Part shown: in pieces, positions 40,513-48,383 of the stretch
Layout: each line of letters starts with the position of its first letter
Numbering within the stretch: position 1 is the stretch's first letter
Assembly: GCA_913058145.1 (NCBI GenBank)
Contig: CAJXQM010000017.1
Location: 1-54,071, forward strand
DNA length: 54,071 nucleotides
Origin: an uncultured Colwellia sp.
GTDB lineage: Bacteria > Pseudomonadota > Gammaproteobacteria > Enterobacterales > Alteromonadaceae
Direction: 5' to 3'
Program-made: the position numbers and the translations under genes
Notes under the pieces: model-generated
The model's database searches: none
Told to the model about the DNA's origin: nothing
Seen by the model: the letters and a program-made list of their open reading frames with translations, nothing else

Positions 40513-41115
40513 TTACCAACTAACAAATTCTTTCTCTTTGGATTTACGAATTTCAGTTTCATCAGCCCATTCGATTAAACCACTTTTTAAATCCATTAAG
40601 CGTAAAGTGAATTTATAATAAACGTCAGACTTATCTTTGTTCGACTTTACTATACTAGCCAAGTTACCGTACAACATATATTGCGCACCAACTTGCTGTC
40701 CAAACGCCATCGCTTTACTAGCATCGACCATACCGCTATTTTGTTGAAATTCAAGTTGTTCCCGAACGGCGGCAACACGACCCATGTCAACAAAGCGGAA
40801 CTTACCAGAGCGTAATAACTTGGTTGAAATTGAATCAGTAATAGATTCGGTATCAATATGCTCACTGGTTTTGTTTTTAATACTTTCAACAAAAAGGATC
40901 GGACGAGTGTTTACTGTTAACGTACCAACTACAGGTGAGAGTAGTAATGAGTCAGTCATTTGGCTAGCAACTTTTTGTAAGTCTGTTGAACCAAAGTTGA
41001 TGTTGGTAGTTTCAACTTCCGTCGCATCGCCATAGCGAACGACGGATTTATTTGTACAACTACTTAATGCGATTAGGGCTAGGCTAACACTAGCGGTAAC
41101 TAGAAATTTGTTCAT
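40513..41115 (-). CDS. lpoB: Penicillin-binding protein activator LpoB
   Basis: LpoB is an outer-membrane lipoprotein that reaches through the peptidoglycan to stimulate PBP1b. The signal ends in LIALSSC (lipobox). The mature domain shows RPILFVESIKNKTSEHIDTESITDSISTKLLRSGKFRFVDM and QQVGAQYMLYGNLASIV-like blocks (QQVGAQYMLYGNLASI), typical of the TolB-N-like LpoB fold. It has 200 residues (E. coli 213). It sits between ycfL and a glycine-zipper gene. The ycfL-lpoB pairing is conserved widely in gammaproteobacteria. Confidence 0.93.
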   Translation of the reverse strand: MNKFLVTASVSLALIALSSCTNKSVVRYGDATEVETTNINFGSTDLQKVASQMTDSLLLSPVVGTLTVNTRPILFVESIKNKTSEHIDTESITDSISTKLLRSGKFRFVDMGRVAAVREQLEFQQNSGMVDASKAMAFGQQVGAQYMLYGNLASIVKSNKDKSDVYYKFTLRLMDLKSGLIEWADETEIRKSKEKEFVSW

Positions 41116-41158
41116 AATATTGTCCTTTTATACGGGTAGTATTTATTTAATATGTTGT

Positions 41159-41608
41159 TTAATATTTGAAAAACTTTTCAGGCACTTCACGTACATAGAG
41201 ACTAAATGTAGCCACTTGAGGTGTTGGTGCTAAACTTTCCACTGTTGTGGTTTGCATGCCGTGTAATTCAAGTGGCTGCCAAGGGCTTTTACCTGCTTCA
41301 ATAACAAAACCGTCTTGATCAAACCACTGAAATTGATATTGCAGTTGTAGTGATTTTTTATAAGTACTGGTAAGGCTTAAATTTACTTGCAATAAATCAT
41401 TTTGTTTACGTGATTTTATTTCACTGATATGAAGTCGACCTGCAAGCTTCTTATTATCTACTTGTAAATGTTTACTGTATTTTTGTCCGGGATAAATTTG
41501 TTCACTACCAATACCAGAAGTAACGGGTGGCACATTTACACAACCACTAATAAAAAAAATTGATAGTGCTAACAGTAAAAGTAAGGGGGGATTTTTTATG
41601 AACGACAT
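41159..41608 (-). CDS. ycfL: YcfL-family (DUF1425) lipoprotein
   Basis: This protein of about 149 residues starts at the ATG at 41608, which has AGGAAA 8 bp upstream and directly yields a lipoprotein signal (MSFIKNPPLLLLLALSIFFI, then SGC). A longer frame from 41677 would add 23 residues before the signal and overlap the upstream gene. The domain body (RLHISEIKSRKQNDLLQVNLSLTS-type strands, QYQFQWFDQDGFVIE, WQPLELHG) is the YcfL/DUF1425 beta-sandwich. The function of YcfL is not established; its constant place before lpoB suggests a role with PBP activation. Confidence 0.88.
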   Translation of the reverse strand: MSFIKNPPLLLLLALSIFFISGCVNVPPVTSGIGSEQIYPGQKYSKHLQVDNKKLAGRLHISEIKSRKQNDLLQVNLSLTSTYKKSLQLQYQFQWFDQDGFVIEAGKSPWQPLELHGMQTTTVESLAPTPQVATFSLYVREVPEKFFKY

Positions 41609-41639
41609 AGTTTTGTTTCCTCGTATTAAGTATAGCGTG

Positions 41640-43076
41640 TTATAAGTTGAAAATATTATGGCCAACATGAGTGCCAATAGTGTTTAGCGTGATTAAGGTT
41701 TGTTTATTTTGATTAATGGATACTTCTATTGCCTGACTTACACCGTTAATCTTAATGTTAAGTGTATGAGTACCTGTTGATAAATTTAATCGTAAAATAT
41801 GGATACTATCAGGTAGGGTGCTCCAGCTGCGGGTATCTGCTTTTTCGGTGGCAATATTATAGATATTAGCGAAAATATTACCAAGATCACCGCCTTTTTT
41901 AACCAATGTCTGTCTAATTTCTTCTTTAGCAATTAGGCGTGTTATTTGTCTAGTGACAATAATCGGTAATTGATCTTGTAGTTGCTTGGCGGCTAAAGAC
42001 TGCAAACGCACAATTTCTTCTGCTTGGTAACTTTTTCCCTGATACGTTAGTGTTAAAGGTGGGTAAACGGTTAACTTGTTTTGATAGCGAGGTAAAGCAA
42101 CACTGTATAAGCGCATATCATTATGTCTAGTATAAATAGGCAAACTTAATGAGACTTCTTGCTTGGCTCCGACTATGCCATTTTCAATGATAATGACAAC
42201 TTCACCTTGAGTATTATTACTAGCAAAAGTATTTTTGTTAGTAATTGTTCGCGCAAAGCTGTCTCTAAATAGGTTTATATCGTTAGTCATCTGTAAAGTA
42301 TTTGCTAAGCGCCATACATCTTGTTGTAAGTAGTGATTATCAGGGTAAATTTCTAACGCTTTTTTGTAATCAATATAGGCATCATTTTTTTGATTTCCTG
42401 CCTCATAAAGTAAACCGGATAAATAAAAGGTATAGGCATTTTGAAAACCATTTTTAACTTTGCCAATCGCACTATTCATTGAGGGGTATTGTTGAGATAA
42501 GTTATCCATACTGAACTTTTCATCTGCTATGCTTTTTTTTGTCGCATCAATACTACTAGCATTGGCTTTTAACGCGCGCTCTTGTACTTGATTAGCCCGT
42601 CTAACTTCGACTAAAGCGCCAGATAAATCTTGTTGAGCAAGGTAATTTAATGCTTGATAACTATTTAACATGCTTTGTTCATACAGTGGAATGTCATACC
42701 GTATTGCATTGTCATTACTCATTACCGCAGCAATATTTTCAATGCCTCGGCTAAGCTCTATTTTCGCAGCTTGTTGGTTTTGCTGCACAAGCTCATAAGT
42801 TTGTGCAAAATCTTGTCTACTCTGCTTATTGTTTTGAGCTAGATATTCTAAACGTGCTTTTTCTAATAGCCCTAAACTATAGTTACCATTATCGGGGCTG
42901 CGAGTGGGTAATAAGCTGATCGCTTGTTGGAAATTCCCTTGCTGTTGGGCTTGTTTTACGCCATTCATTTGTTGACTATAGTGACTGAATAAGTCGCTAA
43001 ATGAGTTGGCACTACAACCGCTAAGTAAGGGAATAACAAGCAATAAAAGGCGAGTTTTGTGAAAAAAATTATGCAT
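41640..43076 (-). CDS. COG3014-type TPR lipoprotein
   Basis: This 478-residue protein has a lipobox signal (LLLVIPLLSGC, C21). Helical TPR-like repeats follow, including FQQAISLLPTRSPDNGNYSLGLLEKARLEYL, ALNYLAQQDLSGALVEVRRANQ and NDAYIDYKKALEIYPDN. The C-terminal region is beta-rich (QLPIIVTRQITRLIAKEEIRQ, RSWSTLPDSIHILRLNLSTG). It belongs to the uncharacterised COG3014 group that is commonly encoded just upstream of ycfL-lpoB in Vibrio and Shewanella-like genomes. It is first of the four-gene minus-strand cluster and divergent from argR. A link to peptidoglycan synthesis is inferred from context only. Confidence 0.82.
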   Translation of the reverse strand: MHNFFHKTRLLLLVIPLLSGCSANSFSDLFSHYSQQMNGVKQAQQQGNFQQAISLLPTRSPDNGNYSLGLLEKARLEYLAQNNKQSRQDFAQTYELVQQNQQAAKIELSRGIENIAAVMSNDNAIRYDIPLYEQSMLNSYQALNYLAQQDLSGALVEVRRANQVQERALKANASSIDATKKSIADEKFSMDNLSQQYPSMNSAIGKVKNGFQNAYTFYLSGLLYEAGNQKNDAYIDYKKALEIYPDNHYLQQDVWRLANTLQMTNDINLFRDSFARTITNKNTFASNNTQGEVVIIIENGIVGAKQEVSLSLPIYTRHNDMRLYSVALPRYQNKLTVYPPLTLTYQGKSYQAEEIVRLQSLAAKQLQDQLPIIVTRQITRLIAKEEIRQTLVKKGGDLGNIFANIYNIATEKADTRSWSTLPDSIHILRLNLSTGTHTLNIKINGVSQAIEVSINQNKQTLITLNTIGTHVGHNIFNL

Positions 43077-43407
43077 GTGGTTAGCTTAGCGTTTTCACCA
43101 CAAATGGCAAGTGGGGTTTTATTTAAAAAATGTAATTAAATGTATTAGTGAACAATGTTGCTAATGGTTTGATCGTCAGATAATAATAAAAAGAAACTTG
43201 CAACTCAGCAATAGTTGAAAACAAATGAAGTTTACTCATTTCGCTATTTTAGATGTTTTTATACCCGTCCTCCAAAATCAACACCTTGTCAACATCGTTT
43301 TGAATTCCAATAGAATGAAATTATTTTAGTATGAATACATAAAATAGAAAATTCTGATGAGGCTAGTGTAGAATACTTATATCAGCAACATTTTTATAGA
43401 ATTTGAT
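43077..43407. promoter_or_regulatory. Divergent promoter region between the COG3014 gene and argR
   Basis: These 331 bp lie before two divergent genes. Several TGAAT/ATTCA half sites occur between 43300 and 43340 (TTGAATTCC, GAATGAAAT, ATGAATACA). They could be degenerate ARG boxes for autoregulation of argR, but none forms a good 18 bp ARG-box palindrome. TAGAAT at about 43369 is a possible -10 for argR. Confidence 0.35.
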
Positions 43408-43890
43408 ATGACCACTTTGCGAAAACAACACGAATCAAACTTGGTTCAAGCTTTTAGACGTCTATTAAAAGAACAATGTCATGGCTCACAGGGGAAGTTG
43501 GCGGAAGCGTTGTCAAAGCAAGGTTTTGATAATATGTCGCAAGCAAAAATATCACGCCTACTTTCTAAATTAGGTGCAGTTAAAACGCGTAATACTAATA
43601 ACGAGATGATCTATATTTTACCGGATGAGTTAGCCGTACCTAAGTCAAAACAATCTATAGAATCTGTTGTGCTAAGTGTTAAGAACAACAGCATGCAAAT
43701 CATATTGAAAACAGGAATTGGCGGTGCACCTTTGATCTCTAGAATGCTTGACAGTATGGGGGAATCAGCAGGTATTTTAGGAACTTTAGCAGGTGATGAT
43801 ACTATCTTTATCGCTCCGATAGACGTTAATCGCATTGAAGAAATAACACAATCAATTCGTGATCTATTAGGCGTTAAAGTCAGCTTGTAA
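43408..43890 (+). CDS. argR: Arginine repressor ArgR
   Basis: This hexameric, arginine-dependent repressor of arginine synthesis genes has 160 residues. The N-terminal winged-helix domain contains GSQGKLAEALSKQGFDNMSQAKISRLLSKLGAVKTRN. The C-terminal oligomerisation and arginine-binding domain contains ILKTGIGGAPLISRMLDS and the GTLAGDDTIFIAP block with the two aspartates that contact arginine. In many relatives argR is beside mdh. Here the neighbours are a COG3014 lipoprotein gene and small unknown genes, and no mdh is in the window. Confidence 0.96.
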   Translation: MTTLRKQHESNLVQAFRRLLKEQCHGSQGKLAEALSKQGFDNMSQAKISRLLSKLGAVKTRNTNNEMIYILPDELAVPKSKQSIESVVLSVKNNSMQIILKTGIGGAPLISRMLDSMGESAGILGTLAGDDTIFIAPIDVNRIEEITQSIRDLLGVKVSL

Positions 43891-44114
43891 TCTAATACCA
43901 ATTACCTAGTTAATAAAGCGGGTATATATCATTCTTAGGAAAATTTTAGGGACTTAACTTGTTCTGGAACATATAATGTTACCAAGTGGCTTAAATTTTT
44001 ACATTCTATAAAGACTGCATTTTTAGTCACTATTCATGGCAGTTTATGGTAAATAATGATGATTGGTTTATAAAAACCGCCCGTTTTGTGGCAACCAGCC
44101 CCTATGAGTTGAGA

Positions 44115-44414
44115 CTAACACGGACCTTGCAGGTTTAAATTGATTTTAGGATCTTTTAAGACGATCCCTTGTTTTAAAAGTAATTTTTGCAATTGTTTTT
44201 GTAATTTGGTTTCAACATGACTGTTCTGTGCAATACGCAGCTGTTGTGCTTCACTAAAATGGCAATGCACTAACAAACTGCCAGGGAAGTAATCGAACTG
44301 AACAGTATGACTTAAATGGGTAAAACCATCGATTTGCTTTGCCTCTTCATTAATTTTGACTAATACAGCCAATAATTTTTTGTTCAAACGTTGGCATATT
44401 TTACTCATTTTCAT
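44115..44414 (-). CDS. Conserved small hypothetical protein
   Basis: This basic protein of about 99 residues has no signal and no membrane segment. The pattern DGFTHLSHTVQFDYFPGSLLVHCHF recalls a family of ~100-residue proteins in Vibrio and Shewanella that databases sometimes label 'Fis family regulator'. There is no Fis-type helix-turn-helix here, so that label is not supported. I chose the ATG at 44414; an in-frame GTG at 44426 would add four residues. The gene is convergent with argR and divergent from yacL. Function unknown. Confidence 0.65.
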   Translation of the reverse strand: MKMSKICQRLNKKLLAVLVKINEEAKQIDGFTHLSHTVQFDYFPGSLLVHCHFSEAQQLRIAQNSHVETKLQKQLQKLLLKQGIVLKDPKINLNLQGPC

Positions 44415-44681
44415 ACGTAGATTCACTCAATAGACACTTAATTAATAAGAAATATTATAACTTTTTTAACATACATTTACTGCATTGAATATATGATAGT
44501 GGACGTGAAATAAGCCTTATAAAGCGTAGATGATCAATTTATCACTTTAATAGGGTAGTAAGGGGCATATAAAATATAATGGCCACTTTTGGCGAAAAAT
44601 GATATCACTAAAAGCTTAATCGTTTGCTACAATACAGGAAGGTTAGTAATAGATTTTAAAGCAAGTTGAAATGGTAAACTT

Positions 44682-45062
44682 ATGGAATATGAATTTATAC
44701 AGGATGCAATAACAGGTGAAGCCAAAGCACGCTTTTTTTTAGAGCATGAAGTCGTTGGTCCGTGGATTGAAGTTGAGCTTGGAAATGATAGTGTTAAGTT
44801 AGCACAACTGTTAACCGCCATTGATAATGTGGAAAAAGGTAATAAAAGTGAAGTTGTTATTACTGGCCATGAATATTCAGTTGCTATTAGCAAAGGTGAC
44901 GTGGAAATTCACTCGAATGCTAGCTTAAATGATGAGGAACCTCTATCTGAAATGTTAACAGTTGATCATATTCATTACGATAACAATGATAGTGCTGCCT
45001 GTGGTATTGAAGACTTTAGAGCGTTATTACTGTCATGGTCAAGATTTACTAATAACTTATGA
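44682..45062 (+). CDS. yacL: YacL family protein (UPF0231)
   Basis: This 126-residue acidic cytoplasmic protein fits UPF0231/YacL: it starts MEYEFIQDAITGEAKARF, continues HEVVGPWIEVEL, has VITGHEYSVAISKGDVEIHSN in the middle and ends with CGIEDFRALLLSWSRF. The function is unknown in all species. The start has a weak upstream site (AAATGGTAAACTT). Its stop codon lies inside a perfect 15 bp inverted repeat. In E. coli yacL lies near acnB; here it sits beside argR and ampG. Confidence 0.88.
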   Translation: MEYEFIQDAITGEAKARFFLEHEVVGPWIEVELGNDSVKLAQLLTAIDNVEKGNKSEVVITGHEYSVAISKGDVEIHSNASLNDEEPLSEMLTVDHIHYDNNDSAACGIEDFRALLLSWSRFTNNL

Positions 45063-45097
45063 GGATAAATTATTAGTAAATCTTGGCATATAATGCC
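45041..45097. repeat. Perfect 15 bp inverted repeat across the yacL stop codon, followed by a second palindrome
   Basis: AAGATTTACTAATAA (45041-45055) pairs perfectly with 45070-45084 around a 14 nt loop that contains the yacL TGA. Directly after comes GGCAT-ATA-ATGCC (45085-45097). No T tract follows, so it is not a classic terminator. It would fold the 3' end of the mRNA, including the last codons of yacL. Confidence 0.7.
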
Positions 45098-45185
45098 TGC
45101 TTACCCCTCTTTATTGCTAGTCAACATGGACAGTACTGCTGCCTCAATATAAGCCTCGACTTTTATTATCTAAAATATTTTGATT

Positions 45186-45217
45186 AACAATAACAATAAC
45201 AATAACAATAACAATAA
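45186..45217. repeat. Hexanucleotide microsatellite (AACAAT)5
   Basis: Five perfect head-to-tail copies of AACAAT (45186-45215) end in AAGG. Copy number of such repeats can change by slippage. It lies about 80 bp beyond the 3' end of a minus-strand small membrane protein gene and downstream of yacL, so no coding effect is evident. Confidence 0.85.
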
Positions 45218-45295
45218 GGATGAGGGATGGTCGTAAAATTAACTGAGTTCATAAGTAATAAGGATATGGATCGCTTTTACTTAATAGTAAGCCAA

Positions 45296-45466
45296 TTAAT
45301 GTGTAACCCAGATCATCATCACAAGAAATAATATAAGAACAGCATTAAAAGATAAGATGTAAATAAAACCTCTTAATCCTTCCTTTAAACTATAGCCTTT
45401 ATCATCTAAATACCACCACCAAATAGCGCACATAACTATGGGTAAAAGAAAAAATAGTCTGATCAT
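45296..45466 (-). CDS. Small membrane protein, conserved-type, coupled to ampG
   Basis: This 56-residue frame begins one base after the ampG stop codon. It has a strong ribosome site (AGGAG, 6 bp before the ATG) inside the end of ampG. The product has two hydrophobic stretches (IRLFFLLPIVMCAIWWWYL and FIYILSFNAVLILFLVMMIW) around a short polar loop (DDKGYSLKEGLRG), so a two-helix hairpin in the inner membrane is likely. I recall similar ~55-residue proteins in related genera, but cannot check. Function unknown; the tight coupling suggests it works with, or is expressed with, AmpG. Confidence 0.75.
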   Translation of the reverse strand: MIRLFFLLPIVMCAIWWWYLDDKGYSLKEGLRGFIYILSFNAVLILFLVMMIWVTH

Positions 45467-45467
45467 T

Positions 45468-46733
45468 TTATACTCCTATTTTTGTTTCTATCACTTTTTG
45501 TTCAGTTTGTTCATGCCAAGGCGCTACTTTAAATAACATCAACATACCTGGAACAGCTAGGGCGGTGCATAAAAAGTAAAACTGAGTCCAACCAATTTGT
45601 TCGACAATAAAACCGGTTGTGGCATTAGCAAATGTTCTAGGTAAAACCGCTATCGCAGTAAAAAGTGCTATTTGTGTGGCGGCAAAAGCAGGGTTTGTTG
45701 TGCGGGCGATAAAGGCAGTAAAAGCCGCTGTACCTAAACCTACACCAAGGTATTCAAATCCCATTGCTATCGCTAAAGCAACGTTATTATGGCCAATTTC
45801 AGCCAGTGCAGCAAAACCAAGAATACTGGCAATTTGTACAAAACCAAAAAGCCATAAGGCGCGGTTTATACTTAGTTTTATCATGACTATGCCACCAACT
45901 ACTATACCTATTGTCATGGCAATCATTGAGGACGTTTTGGCAATCACACCAATCTCTGTTTTACTAAACCCCATATCGATAAAAAAGGGGGTTTGTAGTG
46001 CGGTGGCCATATTATCGCCTAGTTTATATAACACTAAAAATACTAAGGTAAACGCGGCTGATTTTAAGCCATTACTTTGAATGAAATCTTTAAAAGGTAA
46101 CACAATAGCGTCTCGCAATGATTTAGGTGCGTTGTGTTCAGTCTCTAATTCTTTAATAAAGAGTGTTAGTAGAATGCCTAGCACCATAAAGCCAGCGACA
46201 ATAATAAAAACTGACTGCCAACTGATATGATCAGCAAGAATAAAAGCTAATGAACCCGGCACTAAACCAGAAAATCGATAAGCCTGTACATGAATCGAGT
46301 TGCCTAAACCTAACTCATTATCAGGTAATAGCTCTCGTCGATAAGCATCAAGAACTATGTCTTGACTGGCACTGAAAAAAGCAACTGCGGTAGCAAGGTA
46401 GGCAACGGACCAGATATTTTCTATTGGATTTACCATACCAAAGGCGGCAATTGAAATCAGTAGTAAAACTTGTGTCGCTAACATCCAACTGCGTCTTCTT
46501 CCTAGCCGTCCTAAAGAGTATCTGTCCAATAATGGCGACCAAAGAAACTTCCAAACATAAGGGACACCAATTAATGAAAACAAACCTATTTCTGCCAAAG
46601 AAACACCTTGGTCTCTAAGCCAGCCGGGCACCAATTGGTACAGCACAAACAAGGGCAAGCCTGAGCTAAAACCCGTAAAGATACAGATCAGCATACGCTT
46701 GTTTAGAATAGTGTGTTTAAAGGAAGAGGGCAT
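45468..46733 (-). CDS. ampG: Muropeptide permease AmpG (MFS transporter)
   Basis: AmpG imports anhydro-muropeptides from the periplasm for cell-wall recycling and for beta-lactamase induction signalling. The 421 residues have about twelve membrane helices and the family pieces FSSGLPLFVLYQLVPGWLRDQGVSLAEIGLFSLIGVPYVWKFLW-type N-terminus, LLDRYSLGRLGRRRSW and SQDIVLDAYRREL. It lacks the C-terminal helices that make E. coli AmpG longer (491), as in many marine bacteria. yajG lies upstream on the same strand with the cyclophilin gene between, echoing E. coli ampG-yajG linkage. Confidence 0.93.
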   Translation of the reverse strand: MPSSFKHTILNKRMLICIFTGFSSGLPLFVLYQLVPGWLRDQGVSLAEIGLFSLIGVPYVWKFLWSPLLDRYSLGRLGRRRSWMLATQVLLLISIAAFGMVNPIENIWSVAYLATAVAFFSASQDIVLDAYRRELLPDNELGLGNSIHVQAYRFSGLVPGSLAFILADHISWQSVFIIVAGFMVLGILLTLFIKELETEHNAPKSLRDAIVLPFKDFIQSNGLKSAAFTLVFLVLYKLGDNMATALQTPFFIDMGFSKTEIGVIAKTSSMIAMTIGIVVGGIVMIKLSINRALWLFGFVQIASILGFAALAEIGHNNVALAIAMGFEYLGVGLGTAAFTAFIARTTNPAFAATQIALFTAIAVLPRTFANATTGFIVEQIGWTQFYFLCTALAVPGMLMLFKVAPWHEQTEQKVIETKIGV

Positions 46734-47152
46734 TCACAGGTTGCTTATTTAACAGGTAATTTATAAGTTTCAGCTTATCAGAGTGTTGTACTAAGCAGAA
46801 GCGTGTTATTACATTTGTAATTATTTACCTACGCTTCTTTTATTCTGCTAGAGTTTGCACTTGTTCTTCGACATACTCTGTAAAATAGGAAACCCCTTTG
46901 ATAAGTGAACAACCGACTCGTTTCTTAGCATGTACGACAAGGCATAAAAATCGCTTGTATAAATAGATAACGTTAAGCAACTTTTATTATTCATTTTTGG
47001 AAAAAGTGATTAATACAAAACTATAGGCTATAACGACTATTCTTATTGATCGGCGACAATCGGTTTTTATCAAAAGCCAGTAAGATCTCAAAGCATTGAT
47101 ATTAGGCCTATTAAATAACTTTATTTTGATTTTTTAGTGTGAATAGGCCCAG
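46734..47152. other. Intergenic region upstream of ampG
   Basis: These 419 bp separate the cyclophilin gene from ampG on the minus strand. Two inverted repeats are visible. AGAAGCGT (46797-46804) with ACGCTTCT (46831-46838) encloses ATTAC/GTAAT. GGCCTATT (47105-47112) pairs with AATAGGCC (47142-47149) right after the cyclophilin stop. Neither has a proper T tract on the minus strand. The ampG promoter should lie here but was not pinned down. Confidence 0.5.
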
Positions 47153-47752
47153 TTATTCTGCCGATAATAGTGTTGCCTTAATTAACATTATAGGCTTTAA
47201 AGGTACATCTTCCCAACTCATTTTTTCGTTGTAATCCGTTGTTACTTGTGACATCGCTTCAAGTACCTTTTCACCTTCAATAATTGCGCCAAAAACAGCA
47301 TAGCCCCAGTGTCTGCCAGAATCTAAGTTAGCATTGTCGTGAATATTAAAAAAGAACTGTCGATTGGCCGTATGAGGGCTATTTCCTCTTGCCATAGCAA
47401 GGGTACCGATTACATTTTTTAAACCATTACCTGATTCGTTACTGATATCTACATTCCGCTTTTTTGGAGTAAAGTCAGCGTCATAACCACCTCCTTGCAC
47501 AATGAAATTTTCAATAATGCGATGAAAAATAGTGTTGTTATATTCGCCAGTGATCACATAGGTTAAAAAATTATTAACAGTAATTGGCGCTTTAACGCGA
47601 TCGAGTTCAACAATAATAATTCCCATTGATGTCTCTAACTTTACTTTTGGGAAAATATTGGTTGGATCAATAGCAATATTATTAGCGTTAATTGGCGTAT
47701 TAAATAACATTAAAGTAAAAAAAAATGTAGCTGTAATTAGAATGTTTTTCAT
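47153..47752 (-). CDS. Periplasmic cyclophilin-type peptidyl-prolyl isomerase
   Basis: This protein of about 199 residues is a PpiA-like foldase. It starts at the ATG at 47752, giving a signal peptide (MKNILITATFFFTLMLFNTP, then INA). A TTG at 47770 could add six residues. The cyclophilin fold is clear: VKLETSMGIIIVELDRVKAPITVNNFL, NTIFHRIIENFIVQGGG, the LAMARGNSPHTANRQFFFNI core with the catalytic-site arginine and glutamine, and HWGYAVFGAIIEGEKVLEAM. The active-site tryptophan region of the human enzyme is changed, as in most bacterial forms. yajG lies 25 bp upstream on the same strand. Confidence 0.93.
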   Translation of the reverse strand: MKNILITATFFFTLMLFNTPINANNIAIDPTNIFPKVKLETSMGIIIVELDRVKAPITVNNFLTYVITGEYNNTIFHRIIENFIVQGGGYDADFTPKKRNVDISNESGNGLKNVIGTLAMARGNSPHTANRQFFFNIHDNANLDSGRHWGYAVFGAIIEGEKVLEAMSQVTTDYNEKMSWEDVPLKPIMLIKATLLSAE

Positions 47753-47777
47753 TGGACAGTCCCGATTCAATCTTAGG

Positions 47778-48353
47778 TTATTTCAAAAAATGGTTAATCT
47801 TTTTATTTGCTAAAATTTGCTGCAGTAAATTGGCTAGACGTTGATTGAAGTTACGTTCTAATACTGCAATGTCAGCTTTAAAAGGTCCTTTACTATTGCC
47901 ACGATTTTTAAAGGTACTAGTGAGTGTTTGTAGGCTATTATTAATGGTTACTTTTAGTATTATTTCTGTTTGTACTTGGTAACGTAGTGTTTCTTGCGTG
48001 ACACTTATTACCGCTTTTTCGATAGCGATATTAAATGTATTTATTGCACTGGCTTGAATGGCTAACCCTTGTTTTTGCCAATTTTCACTCAAACTGTTGT
48101 TGATAATATCTTCAAGTCTCTCTTGGGCTGAAAATAAAGTTGCGGCTTCATTTTTACGCAATATTTGAACGATGTGATTTGCTGTACGCATATCAACAAC
48201 ATTAAGTGTTGCTTGTTTATCAATATGTTGATTGGCTGACGGTGCCATAATTTCAGGCGCAACAATTAAATGGCTTGGCGCACTAGCACAACCGCTTAAT
48301 AAAAGAGTAATAATTAACGAGGAAATGGGGAATACATTATTTGTTGATTTCAT
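47778..48353 (-). CDS. yajG: YajG family lipoprotein
   Basis: This 191-residue protein has a lipobox signal (SSLIITLLLSGC). The YajG-type domain follows: THL/SHLIVAPEIM near the mature N-terminus, VVDMRTANHIVQIL, and SENWQKQGLAIQ. The function of YajG is unknown; it is an outer-membrane lipoprotein often encoded next to ampG or a cyclophilin. Here the order is rlmG, yajG, cyclophilin, ampG on one strand. Confidence 0.85.
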   Translation of the reverse strand: MKSTNNVFPISSLIITLLLSGCASAPSHLIVAPEIMAPSANQHIDKQATLNVVDMRTANHIVQILRKNEAATLFSAQERLEDIINNSLSENWQKQGLAIQASAINTFNIAIEKAVISVTQETLRYQVQTEIILKVTINNSLQTLTSTFKNRGNSKGPFKADIAVLERNFNQRLANLLQQILANKKINHFLK

Positions 48354-48383
48354 TTAAATAGTTCGCTAGTTGTGTTTGAAAAA

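Noticed and set aside
43296-43340. ARG boxes for argR autoregulation
   Set aside because: Several TGAAT half sites are present but none has a proper ATTCA partner at ARG-box spacing, so I list them only as possible.
43893-43905. A second copy of the MITE-like element after argR
   Set aside because: Only the outer AATACCAATTA resembles the element end. No opposite end (ATTGGTAT) follows within the intergenic region.
45227-45331. Plus-strand 34-codon frame starting MVVKLTEF after AAGGATGAGGG
   Set aside because: It overlaps, antisense, the end of the better supported 45296-45466 membrane protein gene, has no recognisable feature and ends in a low-complexity DHHHKK tail.
46797-46838. Rho-independent terminator in the ampG upstream region
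   Set aside because: The stem AGAAGCGT/ACGCTTCT has a 26 nt loop. Its T tract is on the plus strand, where no gene lies upstream.
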